This document shows positions 19,136 to 31,800 of a DNA stretch of 64,000 nt, one piece after another. The position numbers and the translations under genes were made by a program. Below the pieces are notes generated by a model that worked only from the letters and a program-made list of their open reading frames with translations, did not search any database and was not told the origin of the DNA. This DNA comes from Pseudescherichia vulneris NBRC 102420. Its GTDB lineage: Bacteria; Pseudomonadota; Gammaproteobacteria; Enterobacterales; Enterobacteriaceae. Location of the stretch: assembly GCF_000759795.1 (NCBI RefSeq), contig NZ_BBMZ01000002.1:186001-250000 (forward strand), in the 5' to 3' direction. The number at the start of each line of letters is the position of its first letter. The stretch's first letter is position 1.

Positions 19136-20467
19136 GTGGTGAAGGAGCGTCGAACCGAACTGGTACAGGGATTCCGCCACTCTGTTCCCTATATTAATGC
19201 CCATCGGGGGAAAACCTTTGTCATCATGCTGGGCGGTGAAGCCATCGAGCATGAGAATTTTTCCAGCATCGTCAACGACATCGGGCTGCTGCACAGCCTC
19301 GGCATTCGCCTGGTAGTGGTCTATGGTGCACGGCCGCAGATCGATGCCAACCTGGCGGAGCACCACCACGAGCCTATCTATCACAAGCATACCCGTGTAA
19401 CCGACGCGAAGACCCTGGAGCTGGTCAAACAGGCGGCGGGGCTGTTACAGCTCGATATCACCGCCCGTCTCTCCATGAGCCTTAACAATACGCCGTTGCA
19501 GGGGGCGCATATCAACGTGGTGAGCGGCAACTTTATCATTGCTCAGCCGCTGGGCGTGGATGACGGCGTCGACTACTGCCACAGCGGACGTATTCGCCGC
19601 ATTGATGAAGAGGCGATCCATCGCCAGCTTGACGGCGGCGCGATTGTGCTGCTGGGGCCGGTGGCGGTCTCCGTGACCGGGGAGAGCTTTAACCTCACCT
19701 CGGAAGAAGTGGCCACCCAGCTCGCGATCAAGCTGAAGGCGGAGAAGATGATCGGCTTCTGCTCCTCGCAGGGGGTAATCAACGACGAGGGCAATATCGT
19801 CTCGGAGCTGTTCCCCAACGAGGCGCAGGCGCGGGTGGAAGAGTTGGAGGGGCGGCAGGACTATCACTCCGGCACGGTGCGCTTCCTGCGCGGCGCGGTG
19901 AAGGCCTGCCGCAGCGGCGTACGTCGCAGCCACTTGATTAGCTATCAGGAAGATGGCGCGCTGTTGCAGGAGCTTTTCTCCCGCGATGGCATCGGGACGC
20001 AGATCGTGATGGAGAGCGCGGAGCAGATCCGCCGCGCCACCATCAACGACATTGGCGGCATTCTGGAGCTGATCCGTCCCCTGGAGCAGCAGGGTATTCT
20101 GGTGCGGCGCTCCCGTGAACAGCTGGAGATGGAGATCGACAAGTTCACGATCATTCAGCGCGACAACCTGACTATCGCCTGCGCGGCGCTCTATCCGTTC
20201 CCGGAAGAGAAGATTGGCGAGATGGCCTGCGTGGCGGTGCACCCGGACTACCGCAGCTCGTCGCGGGGGGAAGCGCTGCTGGAGCGCGTGGCCCTTCAGG
20301 CGCGGCAGATGGGCCTCAGCAAGCTGTTTGTGCTGACAACCCGCAGCATCCACTGGTTCCAGGAGCGCGGCTTTACGCCGGTGGATATCGACCTGCTGCC
20401 GGAGAGCAAGAAAGAGATGTACAACTATCAACGCCGCTCAAAGGTGCTGATGGCCGACCTTACCTAA
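19136..20467 (+). CDS. argA: Amino-acid N-acetyltransferase ArgA
   Basis: A 443-residue enzyme that acetylates L-glutamate with acetyl-CoA, the first step of arginine synthesis, feedback-inhibited by arginine. The N-terminal amino acid kinase-like domain has [11 protein letters not shown] and [11 protein letters not shown]; it binds arginine but is not a kinase. The C-terminal GNAT domain has [20 protein letters not shown] (acetyl-CoA loop). The start is GTG 19136; GAGGG lies just upstream. The length equals the E. coli protein. Divergent from amiC, with ArgR boxes in the spacer. Confidence 0.97.
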   Translation: MVKERRTELVQGFRHSVPYINAHRGKTFVIMLGGEAIEHENFSSIVNDIGLLHSLGIRLVVVYGARPQIDANLAEHHHEPIYHKHTRVTDAKTLELVKQAAGLLQLDITARLSMSLNNTPLQGAHINVVSGNFIIAQPLGVDDGVDYCHSGRIRRIDEEAIHRQLDGGAIVLLGPVAVSVTGESFNLTSEEVATQLAIKLKAEKMIGFCSSQGVINDEGNIVSELFPNEAQARVEELEGRQDYHSGTVRFLRGAVKACRSGVRRSHLISYQEDGALLQELFSRDGIGTQIVMESAEQIRRATINDIGGILELIRPLEQQGILVRRSREQLEMEIDKFTIIQRDNLTIACAALYPFPEEKIGEMACVAVHPDYRSSSRGEALLERVALQARQMGLSKLFVLTTRSIHWFQERGFTPVDIDLLPESKKEMYNYQRRSKVLMADLT

Positions 20468-20477
20468 GCACGTTCTT

Positions 20478-20501
20478 CCCTACCCGGCCGGGTAGGGATT
20501 T
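20478..20501. terminator. Bidirectional terminator between argA and recD
   Basis: A perfect 20-base palindrome CCCTACCCGGCCGGGTAGGG (20478-20497) followed by ATTTT on the plus strand. It lies between convergent argA and recD, which are 36 bases apart. Confidence 0.75.
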
Positions 20502-20503
20502 TG

Positions 20504-22336
20504 CTATTTGACCTGGGCAAAAATCTCGCCGAGGCCGCTGCGTCGTTCGGTACGGGTAGCAATGGCCTGCACCAGAATACGCTCGTCGGCATAGAGCGAC
20601 AGGCGACGGCGGGCGCGAGTGATCGCGGTATAGACCAGCTCCCGAGTCACCACCGGCACCATCTGCCCCGGCAGGATCAGCGCGGCGTGGTCGAACTCCG
20701 AGCCCTGCGATTTATGCACCGTCATTGCCCAGGCCGTTTCGTGCTCCGGCAGGCGGCTGGGCTGCACCGATTTGATGCTGCCGTCCGGCAGCGGGAACCA
20801 GACGCGCGTCCCCTGCCCGCGGTTCAGCGCCACGCCGATATCGCCGTTAAACAGCCCCAGCGCGCTGTCGTTGCGGGAGATCATCACCGGGCGTCCATCA
20901 AACCAGCGCGAGTGTGGTGTCCGACCGATCCGCCGCTGGTTCGCCAGGGTCTGCTCCAGCCGCTCGTTGAGGCCTGCTACGCCAAACGGTCCCTCGCGCA
21001 GGGCGCAGAGCAGCTGATACTCGCTAAACGCCGCGAGGATCGCCTTTGGCTCCGCCTCATCCCGCACCAGCTGCAGATAGCGAGCGTAGCCCGCCAGCGC
21101 ATCGTCTAACAGTGCCTGGTAATCGTCACGCGCCTGGAGAGGCTTGTGCTCAATGTCGCTAAAGCCCTGGCTAAATACCGAGCGGGTACTCTTCTTGTCG
21201 CCCCGGTTTACCGCCGCCGCCAGCTGGCCAATGCCAGAGTCGCTGCCGAAGCGGTAGCTGGTTTGCAGCAGGCAGAGGCTGTCGCGCAATGCGCCTGCCC
21301 CGCCCGGCTCGCCACCGGGAACCGCCATGCCGGTCAGGCGGGAGAGCTGCTCCGCCCGCGCCGGGGTAAAGCCCGCGTTAACCCACGCGCAGATATCTCC
21401 CAACACCGCTCCCGCCTCTACCGAGGCCAGCTGATCGCGGTCGCCTAAGAAAATCACTCGCCCATGGGCAGGCAGCGCATCAATCAGCCGGGACATCATC
21501 GGCAGGTCAATCATTGACGCTTCATCCACCACCAGTACATCAAGGTGCAGCGGGTTCCCGGCGTGATAACGCAGGCGCTGGCTGCCGGGCTGAGCCCCCA
21601 GCAGGCGGTGCAGCGTGCTGGCCTCCACCGGCAGGCGCTTTTTCTGATCGTCGGTTAATGCCAGCTGGCGCAGGGCGGCCCCCAGCGACTCCGTCAGACG
21701 CGCCGCGGCTTTCCCGGTCGGAGCAGCCAGATGGATGCGGCAGCGGGCGCCGTTCGCCATTTGTACCAGCGCCGCCAGCAGCTTCGCCACCGTGGTGGTT
21801 TTTCCGGTGCCGGGCCCGCCGGAGATCACCGAGATCCGCCGGGTCAGCGCCACCGCTGCCGCCACCTTCTGCCAGTTGATCCCCTCCGTTGACGGGAAAA
21901 GCCCGTCGAGGATCTGGCGCAGCTGGTCTTCGTCAACGCTCAGCGGCTGGTTAACCTCGCTAAAGAAACTCGCTACGGTCAGTTCGTTGCACCACATCCG
22001 GTTAAGGTAGAGGCGCTCCCCGGCCAGCACCATCGGCGCAGGGGTATGACCGTCGCTGACGGCCTCGGATCGCTGTAAGATCCCAGCCCAGTCGCAGGGC
22101 GCACCGGCCTCGGCAAACAGCGCCATCAGCAGCGAATGGCTCTTATCTTCGGCCTCAGCAGCCAGTCGGGAGAGGGGCAGACAGACATGGCCCTCCCCCG
22201 CGTCGCGGCTAAGTATTGCTGCCGCCAGGGTTACCGCTGGCTCGTCGCGTCCGGCCACGGTCAGGGCAAACTGGACGTCCAACGGGCGAAACAGCTTCTG
22301 AGCCAGCGCCTCTATAAGCAGAGTTTGCATCGTCAC
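20504..22336 (-). CDS. recD: Exonuclease V alpha subunit RecD
   Basis: A 610-residue 5'-3' superfamily 1B helicase, the fast motor of RecBCD and the subunit needed for control at Chi. Walker A is [10 protein letters not shown] at residues 173-182. Walker B is [13 protein letters not shown], with motif [11 protein letters not shown]. The C-terminal helicase motifs include [20 protein letters not shown] and [14 protein letters not shown]. The start is taken at GTG 22336, whose GTGA overlaps the recB stop; ATG 22330 two codons later is an alternative. Last gene of recC-ptrA-recB-recD. Confidence 0.96.
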   Translation of the reverse strand: MTMQTLLIEALAQKLFRPLDVQFALTVAGRDEPAVTLAAAILSRDAGEGHVCLPLSRLAAEAEDKSHSLLMALFAEAGAPCDWAGILQRSEAVSDGHTPAPMVLAGERLYLNRMWCNELTVASFFSEVNQPLSVDEDQLRQILDGLFPSTEGINWQKVAAAVALTRRISVISGGPGTGKTTTVAKLLAALVQMANGARCRIHLAAPTGKAAARLTESLGAALRQLALTDDQKKRLPVEASTLHRLLGAQPGSQRLRYHAGNPLHLDVLVVDEASMIDLPMMSRLIDALPAHGRVIFLGDRDQLASVEAGAVLGDICAWVNAGFTPARAEQLSRLTGMAVPGGEPGGAGALRDSLCLLQTSYRFGSDSGIGQLAAAVNRGDKKSTRSVFSQGFSDIEHKPLQARDDYQALLDDALAGYARYLQLVRDEAEPKAILAAFSEYQLLCALREGPFGVAGLNERLEQTLANQRRIGRTPHSRWFDGRPVMISRNDSALGLFNGDIGVALNRGQGTRVWFPLPDGSIKSVQPSRLPEHETAWAMTVHKSQGSEFDHAALILPGQMVPVVTRELVYTAITRARRRLSLYADERILVQAIATRTERRSGLGEIFAQVK

Positions 22337-25300
22337 TGTGCGGTCTCCTGATAGTCTTCACTGGCCTCTTCACCGCTAAACAGGGCATCCATCTCGCTAA
22401 TTAGCCGTACATCGGGACGGGTGGTATAGATGCCCTGCTCGCTGTTTTGCGCATCAACGCCGCGCAGGAACAGGTAGATCACGCCGCCAAAGTGGCGCTC
22501 ATAATCGTAGTCCGCAATGCGGTGGCGAAGATAGCGGTGTAGCGCCAGAGTATAAAGTTGATACTGTAAGTCGTAGCGATGCGACTGCATCGCAGCCGCC
22601 ATCGCCTCTCGGGTATAGGCTTCGCTGCTCTCGCCCAGCCAGTTAGATTTGTAGTCCAGCAGGTAGAAACGCCCGTTGTGGCGGAAAACCAGGTCGATAA
22701 AGCCCTTGAGCATGCCGCGCACGTCGCGGAAATCCAGCGGCGAACAGCCCGCTGAGAGCGGATCGTAGCGACGGATCGCCGCGTCCAGCTTCTCTGAGGT
22801 CAGGGTCTGGGCAATCGGGATATAGAACTCCATCTCCACCTGCTTGTCTTTCGCGGTGAGCTGGCTTAACGATAAACCTGATTCAATAAGCGGCGCACGC
22901 AGGATGGCATTGATCCATGCCAGCAGCACCGGCTGCCACTCCTCGCCAAAACCGCCCGCCTGAAGGCGCTCGCTCACCCACTCCTCGGTCACCGGCTGAG
23001 TGAAATCGATATCTTCAAACAGCCCGTGTAAGAAGGTGCCCGGCGACGCCCCGCGTGGGAACGCGTGCGGCGTTAAGGCCGGTACCTCGTCCGCCTGGCG
23101 TTCACCTGCGGCGTCCACGTCCAGCCGGGGAAGCAGATCCTGGGCGATACCGTGCCCGCGCTGCTGCAGGCCAGAGTAGCTGGTCACCCGCCAGTCGTCG
23201 AGAATAGGACGGTCAATGTGTCGGGCGCGCAGCGACGGCGGCAGGGAGAGGGTGTACTCCCAGCGCGAATTATCCGGCGTGCCGGGAATGCTCAGCACGA
23301 TATCGTCGCTGCTCAGCGCCTCCAGGCAGTGGCGTAAGCCTGCGGCATCGCGCGGCTCGCCCTGCTGGATCAGCCTGCCCAGCGCACTATGGTGAAAATC
23401 GCTCTCGCCGCTCTTCTCTCCGCGACGACGGAACAGCGGCGCAATACCCAGGCTACAGTGCCATACGGAGCGCGTCAGCGCCACGTAGAGCAGACGCAGA
23501 TCCTCCGCCAGCCGCTCCGCCTCGGCTAATTCAATGCTCTCGTCGGCCTGGCTAAGATCCAGCACCGCCTCAAAGGAGGTGCGGTCGTGATAGAAGGCCT
23601 GGTCCTGTGCGCGGTAGTTGGCAATAAACGGCAGCCAGACCAGCGGGTACTCCAGCCCTTTCGCTTTATGGATGGTAACGATCTGCACCAGGTGTTTGTC
23701 GCTCTCCAGCCTGAGCTGCTGGCTGGCGGCGTTGCTGTCCGGCTCGGCGATATGCTGCGCCAGCCAGCGCACCAGCGCATGCTCGCTCTCGGTATGCGCT
23801 CCCGCTTCCTGTAGCAGCTCGCTGATGTGCAGAATATCGGTCAGACGCCGCTCGCCACCGGAGGTCGCGAGCAGGTTTTCCGCAATATTGCGCTGGGCCA
23901 TCAGGGTGCGTAGCATCGGCATGACGCCGCGCTTTTGCCACGTCTGGCGGTAGCCGTCAAACTCCTCAACCACCCGATCCCAGGCCTCTTCATCCTTATT
24001 GAGCTGCTCAATATCCTGGGCGGTCAGACCGAGCATCCCCGTCGCCAGGGCGCTGCGCAGGGTGCTCTCCCGCTCGGGCGTCAGCACCGCCTGGATGAGC
24101 CACAGCAGCTCCTGCGCTTCCGGCGTCTCAAAGACGCTGTCGCGGTTGGAGAGATACACCGAAGGGATGTTCAGCAGCGTCAGGGCGTCACGGATCAGCG
24201 CCGCTTCATGGCGGCTGCGCACCAGGACGGTTATGTCAGAGGCCTGCACCGGCCGGGATCGCTTGCCGTCATGCAACAGAGCGCTACCCTCCTGACCCGC
24301 CACCAGCCAGTCGCGGATCTGCGCCGCGCAGAGCTGGGCCATAAAGGCCTGGTAGTCCCCGATGCCAACGCCATCGCCCTCCATCAGCCACAGGTTCATG
24401 GCGGGCTGGGTTTCACCGTGCAGTTCAAAACGCAGGGGCTGGTTTCTTTCCGCCGCCTTCACCGGCATGAAGGGGATCTCGCGGAACATAAAGGCGTTAT
24501 CCATCTGGCTAAACAGCGTGTTCACGCTATTGACCATGCCTGGTGCAGAACGCCAGTTGGTATCGAGCGTATAGTGAGCGCTAACTTCCCCACGCGCTTT
24601 CATGTAGGTGAAGATGTCCGCGCCGCGAAAGGCGTAGATCGCCTGCTTGGGATCGCCAATCAGCAGCAGCGCGGTATCCGGCTGCTGTCGCCAGATGCGG
24701 CGGAAAATACGGTACTGCTGGGGATCGGTATCCTGAAACTCATCGATCATCGCGACCGGAAAACGCTGGCGGATCGCGGTCGCCAGCGCCTCGCCGTTTT
24801 CACTGTTCAGCGCCTGGTCAAGACGGCTCAGCATGTCATCAAAGCCCAGCTCGCCGCGACGGCGCTTCTCCCGCGCCACCGCCTCGCGGATCTCCCGCAT
24901 GGCGGTGGTCAGTACCAGATCGCTGAGGGTAAGCGGCTCGGCCAGCAGCCCCTCAATGGCGACAAACAGCGGGTGCTCCGGCACAGCGCCGCCCGCCTTG
25001 GTGCGCGAGGTTAAAAAGGACTGGGCGAACTTCTCCAGCGCGTCCGGCAGCAGATAGCTACGGGTCTCCTCCTGTGCCCAGGCACTGATCTTCTCGATCC
25101 ACTTGCCCTGGTTACCCCGGTTAAACTTGCGTCGGTCAATGCCTGAATTTTCAATCAGGGGATCGAGCTCCGCTACCGCTGCAAGCCACTGCTGCTTGAT
25201 GGCATCAATACGGGCGATGATTTTCGCATGGCGCGAGGCCAGGGTCTCATCCGCAGGCGGTGGAGATTTGATTACCGGTGCCTCCCCCTGCAGATAGCGG

Positions 25301-25893
25301 TTAATTGCGTTCAGCAGCTCCAGCGGCCCCTTCCACGAGGCATGGATCACCTCGGCAATGTCGCGAGGCAGCGGATAACAGTGGCGACGCCAGAAGTCCG
25401 CGCAGGCCTGCGCGCGCAGCAGGGACTCATCTTCAATCAGCTGCTGCTGGAAAAGCATGCCGGACTCAAAGGCGTTGAGGCTCAGCATACGCTGACAGAA
25501 GCCGTGGATGGTAAAGACCGCGGCCTCATCCATCTGCCGCTCGGCCAGCATCAGCCAGCTCGCTGCCTGCTGCTTATCGGGAATATCGTTAAGCAGGCGG
25601 GCATAGAGCGGATCGGCGCTGCTTTCACGCAGGCAGGCGATGCGCAGCTCGTGAATGTTGCTGCGGATACGGCCACGCAGCTCTTCGGTGGCGGCTTCGG
25701 TAAAGGTCACCACCAGCAGCTCTTCCACGGTAAGCGGACGCGAAAAGGCGCTCTCGCCGCCCAGGCCCAGCAGCAGGCGCAGGTAGAGGGCGGCGATGGT
25801 GTAGGTTTTCCCGGTGCCCGCAGAGGCTTCAATCAGGCGCTCACCGCGTAAGGGTAAGCGCAGGGGGTCCAGAGTCTCAGCGGGGTTACTCAT
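22333..25893 (-). CDS. recB: Exonuclease V beta subunit RecB
   Basis: A 1186-residue 3'-5' superfamily 1A helicase with a C-terminal nuclease, the catalytic core of RecBCD and loader of RecA. Walker [12 protein letters not shown] is at residues 22-32 and the DExx-type motif is [13 protein letters not shown]. The nuclease domain has [20 protein letters not shown] with Asp1080 and Lys1082 at exactly the E. coli catalytic positions. Its ATG overlaps the ptrA stop by four bases (ATGA), and its own stop overlaps the recD start, so the three genes are translationally coupled. Confidence 0.97.
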   Translation of the reverse strand: MSNPAETLDPLRLPLRGERLIEASAGTGKTYTIAALYLRLLLGLGGESAFSRPLTVEELLVVTFTEAATEELRGRIRSNIHELRIACLRESSADPLYARLLNDIPDKQQAASWLMLAERQMDEAAVFTIHGFCQRMLSLNAFESGMLFQQQLIEDESLLRAQACADFWRRHCYPLPRDIAEVIHASWKGPLELLNAINRYLQGEAPVIKSPPPADETLASRHAKIIARIDAIKQQWLAAVAELDPLIENSGIDRRKFNRGNQGKWIEKISAWAQEETRSYLLPDALEKFAQSFLTSRTKAGGAVPEHPLFVAIEGLLAEPLTLSDLVLTTAMREIREAVAREKRRRGELGFDDMLSRLDQALNSENGEALATAIRQRFPVAMIDEFQDTDPQQYRIFRRIWRQQPDTALLLIGDPKQAIYAFRGADIFTYMKARGEVSAHYTLDTNWRSAPGMVNSVNTLFSQMDNAFMFREIPFMPVKAAERNQPLRFELHGETQPAMNLWLMEGDGVGIGDYQAFMAQLCAAQIRDWLVAGQEGSALLHDGKRSRPVQASDITVLVRSRHEAALIRDALTLLNIPSVYLSNRDSVFETPEAQELLWLIQAVLTPERESTLRSALATGMLGLTAQDIEQLNKDEEAWDRVVEEFDGYRQTWQKRGVMPMLRTLMAQRNIAENLLATSGGERRLTDILHISELLQEAGAHTESEHALVRWLAQHIAEPDSNAASQQLRLESDKHLVQIVTIHKAKGLEYPLVWLPFIANYRAQDQAFYHDRTSFEAVLDLSQADESIELAEAERLAEDLRLLYVALTRSVWHCSLGIAPLFRRRGEKSGESDFHHSALGRLIQQGEPRDAAGLRHCLEALSSDDIVLSIPGTPDNSRWEYTLSLPPSLRARHIDRPILDDWRVTSYSGLQQRGHGIAQDLLPRLDVDAAGERQADEVPALTPHAFPRGASPGTFLHGLFEDIDFTQPVTEEWVSERLQAGGFGEEWQPVLLAWINAILRAPLIESGLSLSQLTAKDKQVEMEFYIPIAQTLTSEKLDAAIRRYDPLSAGCSPLDFRDVRGMLKGFIDLVFRHNGRFYLLDYKSNWLGESSEAYTREAMAAAMQSHRYDLQYQLYTLALHRYLRHRIADYDYERHFGGVIYLFLRGVDAQNSEQGIYTTRPDVRLISEMDALFSGEEASEDYQETAQ

Positions 25894-28775
25894 TGTTTCT
25901 CACTTATCAGGGGCAGCGTGCGCTGCAACGCGCTGACGTTGTCCCATACCTTCCAGCCTTCAGGGTGTATATACCCGGATTTATCACTTGGTGTGCCGGA
26001 GACCTGGGACAGGATCGCCATCCCCTGCGGCTCTACCACCGCCTGGTGGAAGAAGTCGGCAAGCTTCTGCGGCGTCAGCTGTTTAATCTCAGCGACAACT
26101 TTATCACGGGAATCAAAGCGCATATTACCCCGGTCGAAATCTTTGCTGATCTGCGTCGCTTCTTCACCCAGCGTTTGCGGGGCCTGAGTAACCTGGGCGA
26201 TCACCGCCTGCTGAAGCTGGGCAAACTCTTCTGCGCTCATTTTGCGCAGCCGATCTTCCGCCGTGGGGAAGAAGGCCTGGTAGCGCGCCCACAGCGCCGA
26301 CGGCTGCTTGTCGCTGCTCTGAAGCAGGAAGCCCAGCCCCCACTGGCGGCCAACGCTCATCGGGAAGGCAAACACCGCATAGCCGAGCTGCTCTTCGGTA
26401 CGCAGCTGGTTGTAGAACCACGGCTGGATGATTTGCCCCAGCATCGCACTGTAGGCTGAGCTGCTGTACTCGTCATAGCCCGGAGGGACAAACACGGCGG
26501 CCAGCGCCGAGTCACTGGTGCTACCCGCTTTTTCAAAGATTATCCCCTGCTTTTTGTCTACCAGCACGTCGCGGTTGCGACACCACTGGTTTCCTTTCGC
26601 CGCAAGCTGATCCTGCACCTGATGGGCCAGGTCTTTCGCCTGCGTCTCGCTCATATTGCCGACGATTAAGAACTCCGGACGAGCGTTGCTTTTCAACCGA
26701 TCGCGGTAGGCCATCACATCTTTCAGGGTAATCTCCGGCAGCAGCGCCCGGCGCTCTTCACGCTGGAAATAGGGAACCTGAGAAAGCATCTGCGCCGGCA
26801 TGATTGCCTGCTCGTAGGCTTTGCCCTTCTCGGCGGAGTCCATCATCTGCGCATACCAGGACTTCGCCTGCGCCAGCTGGTCCTCGGTTGGCGTATAGCT
26901 GAAGTAGCCCGCCAGCAGGTCTTTGAAAAGCTGCGGCAGATGCTGGGTATAGCCGTTAGCATTGAGCATCAGGCCGTTATTGGCGTTAGTGGAGAAGCTA
27001 ATCCCACCAACGGCGGCCTGGTTGCTGAGCTGATCCAGGGCGAGCCCGGCCAGATAGTCATTAAGGGCGAACATCACCTGGTTTTTAGCGCTGTCCATCG
27101 CCAGCGGATTGCGCAACACCACGCTAACGTCAGCCTTTGGCTCGCTGGCAAAGTAGCGGCTCGGCATGTAAACCACGCGCAGGGTAGGATCGTCCACAAT
27201 CAGCTCGGGATGAGTGTAATTTTTTGCTGGCTTTTGCAGCGTGAAATCATCCGGAATATAGGGGTTCAGCTCCGGCAGCGACAGCGCGATGGCGTTGGAT
27301 TTCTGCTGCCAGTCGGCGAAAGTCTGGTCGCTAATTTTATCGACCTGATAAGGCGCATCGACAAAATAGGCGGTTTTATTGTGCGGCTCCTGCGGGCTGA
27401 TGTACCAGATGCGGGCGTTCTGCGGCGTCATCATTGCCAGACGCGCCTTAACGGCCTCGACATCAAACTGGTCAGCAATGTTTACCGCGTCGAGGGTGTG
27501 CTCAACCGGCACGCGGATCATGGTATCCGCCAGCCACTCAACATAGTCCATATCCCGGGTAATTGAGGGATAGCGGAAGTCGAGATCCAGCACGTGGGAC
27601 AGCTCGTCAAAGTAGCGCTTGTCCACGCCCTTCTCACGCAGAAGCTGGAGATAGCTAAAAATAGCCGCAACCACCTCATCACGGTGCGCCAGCCCCTTGT
27701 CGGTCAACGTCGCGGAAATCGCCAGCACGCCGCTGTTGCCGTTAACGATGGGGTCAGAGTCGGCGCGGATCCCTTCGGCCAGACCCTGCTGCTGTAACCA
27801 GTCAGAGAGCGTGCCCGGACTGCGGTTGCCAATCAGATAGGTAATCAGCTCGTCGGTTTTGCTGCGGAACTGCGCCGTATTGTTATCGATGCGGAACTCA
27901 ACCCGCACCACTTTACGCGGCATCACCGGCACATAGTGGAGGATCAGCCCCTTCTGCGCATCGGTCACCACCGGTACGTCAACTTTCGGCAGCGCCAGCG
28001 CTTTGTTCGGCACGCGGCCAAAGGTTTTCGCCGCGATGGCGGCCAGCTCCGGCAGCGGACGATTGCTGTAGACCACGGCCTTCATCAGGTTCGCCGAATA
28101 GTATTTGTCGCGGAAGGCCAGCAGCGCCTCCTGCACCGGGCTACCCGGCTTGTCGCTCAGGGTCTCCAGGTTACCCCCGGAGAAGCGTGCAGCCGGATGT
28201 GCCGGATTAATGGTTTCAGCGCTCACCTGGGCCATGCGCATCCCGTCCCGGGAGCGGGCAAGCGTCAGCTCGGCGTTGACCGCGTTACGCTCGCGTTCGG
28301 CATACTTTTTATCAAGCAGCGGCGAGGCGATGGCATCCGCCAGCCGATCCACGGCCCCTTCCAGCGCGTCGTTCTCAACTTCCAGATAGAACGCGGTACG
28401 GTAGGGTGCGGTGCTGGCATTGTGGCTGCCGCCGTGCAGCTTTAAAAATTCAGCCAGGCTGTCCGGCTGCGGGTAGTGGGTAGAGCCCATCAGGGTCATG
28501 TGTTCAAGATAGTGCGCCAGGCCGGGATGCGCCTCCGGATCCTGCAGCGAGCCAACGGGTACCACCAGCGCGGAGAGCGATTTCACCGCCTGCGGATCGT
28601 TAACCAAAAGAACCACCATGCCGTTATCGAGGCGAATAGCCTGATACTGACGGGTGTCCTTATCGCTTTTACGAATGGTTTCCTGAACGGGTTGCCAACC
28701 GGTGTCTGCCTGACTTAACGGTGCCCAGAAGGCGACAAATAAGACTAATGCTTTGAACCAGGTGCTGCTGGGCAT
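25890..28775 (-). CDS. ptrA: Protease III (pitrilysin)
   Basis: A 961-residue periplasmic zinc metallopeptidase of family M16 that degrades small polypeptides. The signal peptide covers about residues 1-23 (FVAFWAPLSQA). The inverted zinc motif HxxEH is His88-Tyr-Leu-Glu91-His92 in GLAHYLEHMTLMGS, with the distal glutamate in the ERNAVNAE region. Four M16 half-domains follow. It lies within the recC-recB cluster, as in E. coli, although it has no known role in recombination; it ends in a 4-base overlap with recB. Confidence 0.97.
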   Translation of the reverse strand: MPSSTWFKALVLFVAFWAPLSQADTGWQPVQETIRKSDKDTRQYQAIRLDNGMVVLLVNDPQAVKSLSALVVPVGSLQDPEAHPGLAHYLEHMTLMGSTHYPQPDSLAEFLKLHGGSHNASTAPYRTAFYLEVENDALEGAVDRLADAIASPLLDKKYAERERNAVNAELTLARSRDGMRMAQVSAETINPAHPAARFSGGNLETLSDKPGSPVQEALLAFRDKYYSANLMKAVVYSNRPLPELAAIAAKTFGRVPNKALALPKVDVPVVTDAQKGLILHYVPVMPRKVVRVEFRIDNNTAQFRSKTDELITYLIGNRSPGTLSDWLQQQGLAEGIRADSDPIVNGNSGVLAISATLTDKGLAHRDEVVAAIFSYLQLLREKGVDKRYFDELSHVLDLDFRYPSITRDMDYVEWLADTMIRVPVEHTLDAVNIADQFDVEAVKARLAMMTPQNARIWYISPQEPHNKTAYFVDAPYQVDKISDQTFADWQQKSNAIALSLPELNPYIPDDFTLQKPAKNYTHPELIVDDPTLRVVYMPSRYFASEPKADVSVVLRNPLAMDSAKNQVMFALNDYLAGLALDQLSNQAAVGGISFSTNANNGLMLNANGYTQHLPQLFKDLLAGYFSYTPTEDQLAQAKSWYAQMMDSAEKGKAYEQAIMPAQMLSQVPYFQREERRALLPEITLKDVMAYRDRLKSNARPEFLIVGNMSETQAKDLAHQVQDQLAAKGNQWCRNRDVLVDKKQGIIFEKAGSTSDSALAAVFVPPGYDEYSSSAYSAMLGQIIQPWFYNQLRTEEQLGYAVFAFPMSVGRQWGLGFLLQSSDKQPSALWARYQAFFPTAEDRLRKMSAEEFAQLQQAVIAQVTQAPQTLGEEATQISKDFDRGNMRFDSRDKVVAEIKQLTPQKLADFFHQAVVEPQGMAILSQVSGTPSDKSGYIHPEGWKVWDNVSALQRTLPLISEKQ

Positions 28776-28891
28776 TCACGAACCTCATCATTAACAAACC
28801 AGTGCCGGAAGTACCGGCATATCCAATCAGTCCGTGATTCGCTGCGCATCATAATGGAAGCCCTTCCACTGCGCAATTTTTACACACTTCA

Positions 28892-31800
28892 TCAGGACTG
28901 ACTAAAGCGAAAGAGCGGCAGTAAGTAACGCTCTGCCTGCTTAACTATCTCGGCATAGTTTTCAGGTTCGAGGGTACGCCACAGGCGCTGGTACCATACG
29001 TCCTCCCCCTCGCCGCTGACCACCATATTGCCTTCATAAGCCTGCAGGAATTTGCTCCGTGCCTTAGCGAGCGTCTCCTCATCTTTTAACATCGCATCAT
29101 TTGTCGCGTCATAACAGGCTTTTATCCATGCCCCACCGCTTTCAGGTAGCAGCAGCAGCGGTTTTTTCATCCCCTCGCGGTAGCCTTCGACCAGCTCCTC
29201 AAGGTACTTGAGGGCCTCTTCCTGCTTGAGAGGCGGGAACTGCCAGGCTTTATCGTTGCGGACAAACAGCCGACTCTCTCCCGTTCCGCCGCTGGCACAG
29301 TAGACAAGATGTTCCAGCCAAAGTTGCAGCCCCTGTGAGACCTTCAGCATCGAAGGACGCCAGCGCAGCAGGCCATCCTCCTGCACGTGCTGTAGCCAGC
29401 CGGTCAGGTGTACCTTGCCGCAGTCAAGCTCGATCTCCATGCTCTCGGCTGGCTTGCGGTGCTCGTGAACCCGCGATGCCAGCTGCTGCATCTCCTGATG
29501 CTGGCTCTCCCAGACAATCTCACCAAATGCGCCGTAGGGAAGCTGGCCTGCCGCACGGTACTGACGGAAGAGTTTCTCGACGTCCTCCTCCTCGACAAGG
29601 GTGTTGAGCAGCGCCTGGTTGAGCTGGTAGCGGTCCAGGCCATCAATGATGAACGGCTCGGCGTCGGGAATATCGCTCGCCTCGGGACGGAAGTTAACCT
29701 TCAGACGCATCTGGAAGAAGGCCCGCACCGGATGCGCCCAGAAGCGCTGCAGCTGCTCAAACGCCAGCGTCTCCAGCGGCTCATCGTCCAGCTCCTGAAT
29801 AAAGGTGGCATGAGCTACCCCCTGCTGGCTGGCGGCGGGCAACCACTCCCGGGCGTAGCTTTGCAGCTCATCGGCAATAAAGTTTTCTGCATCGAACGGC
29901 ATTCGCGTATGCAGGTGAGTAATATGATCCACCACCCGTCGCGCGCTCTCGTCGCAGGTGAGTGCCTCATCGCCGGGCAGATAGTGGCTCTGCCCGATAT
30001 AGTCCACCAGCTCCTGCACCAGCACCGACGGGAACCGTTCGCTGTTATCCTGAATCGAGCGCCCAATATAGCTAATGTAGAGCTTCTGCTGCGCGGAGAT
30101 GAGCGCCTCCAGGAAGAGGTAGCGGTCATCGTCCCGGCGGCTACGGTCGCCGCGCATCGGTTTCTGGCTCATCAAATCAAAGCCAAGCGGGGCCAGCGCA
30201 CGCGGATAGACGCCATCGTTCATCCCCAGCAGGCAAACGACCTTAAAGGGGATTGAGCGCATCGGCATCAGGGTACAGATATTAATAGGCCCGGCGAGGA
30301 AGCGCTGGCTGATGCGCTCCTGATCGAGCCTCTGCGCCAGCTCGTCGCGCAACAGCGAGAGCGGCACCGCCTCGTCATAGTGTGCGCCAACGCCCTGGGT
30401 AATGACCGCCTGCCACTGCTGTTCAATCAGCGCCAGCGCAGCTTCGGTATCGGGATCCGGCAGGAAGAAGTCGTTGAGCATGTCCCGGCAGACCGGTAGC
30501 CACTCGGCCAGCGGGCGATCCTGAGCCAGCCCTTTGCGCCACAGCCTGAGCTGCATCAGCAGCGAGGCCAGATGGCCCACCAGCTCGGCAATCAGGCCGC
30601 TGGACTCATCGTAGGGCAGCACCGACTGCCACTCGCCCTGACGGCTCTCCATTGCATAGCCAAGCAGCATACGCGTCAGACCAAACTGCCAGGTGTGCTG
30701 CCCGGTCGCAGGCAGCGCCAGCTCGCGCACGTTGTCGTCATCCATGCCCCAGCGTACGCCGGACTCGTTGACCCACTGGCGGAGATAGCGCAGCCCCTCT
30801 TCATCGATGTTAAACCGTGCGGCAAGCACCGGCACGTCCAGCAGGGCCAGCACGTCCTCCGACTGAAAACGGCTGTCCGGCAGCGAAAGCAGGCTGATAA
30901 AAGCCTGAAGCGCCGGGTGTGACTGACGGGCGCGACGGTCGGAGATGGCATAGGGAAGATAGCGTTCCCCGCTGGCACTGCCAAATACCGCCTGGATAAA
31001 GGGGCTGTAGCTGTCGATATCCGCCACCATCACAATGATGTCGCGCGGGGAGAGGCTGGGATCCTCCTCCAGCATCGCCAGCAGGCGATCGTGCAGCACC
31101 TCCACCTCCCGCTGCGGGCTGTGGCAGACGTGCACCGCCACGCTGCGGTCCTCCCGCTCCAGCCTGCGCTTAGCGTCGCTGCGCTCATACTCCTTGGCCG
31201 TTACGCCAGCGACGGCGCTGTTTTTCAGCTCCAGGATGTCATACTGCAGGTTTTGCAGCAGCGCGCCGGGCGTAATATCAACGAAAGCGTCGAGATCGTC
31301 GTAGCGATCCATCCCTGCCAGCAGATAGATGTAGTCGCGCCCCAGCTTGCCCCACGAGGCCAGCAGCGGGTTACCCACCTCCTGCTCGCCTTCGCTGTTA
31401 AACAGGCCCTCTACCGGCTGATCTTCACGGAACAGGGCCACCGGATGGGCATCAAGGTGGTGTTTACGCTGGCGGGCAATGAGCCGGGAGAGAAACGCCG
31501 GATCTTTGATATCCCCCCAGTAGTAGCGGCAGGGATTGGTAAACAGCAGGTGAATATCCACGTGCTTGCCCAGCGCCTGCAGCGCCTGGAGATAGACCGG
31601 CGGCAGAGCCGAAATGCCGCAGATGAACACCCGGGAAGGCAGCCCGGCAGGTGGCGTCGTCGCGGACTCCAACACGTTGATAAAACGCTGATAGAGGTTG
31701 GCGCGGTGCCAGTGCGGCTGCCCCAGCGCCGCAGTGTGCTCCACTAGCGCCCGCCAGAGCGGTGCCTGCCAGATCTGCGCTTCACCGAGGCCATCGATCA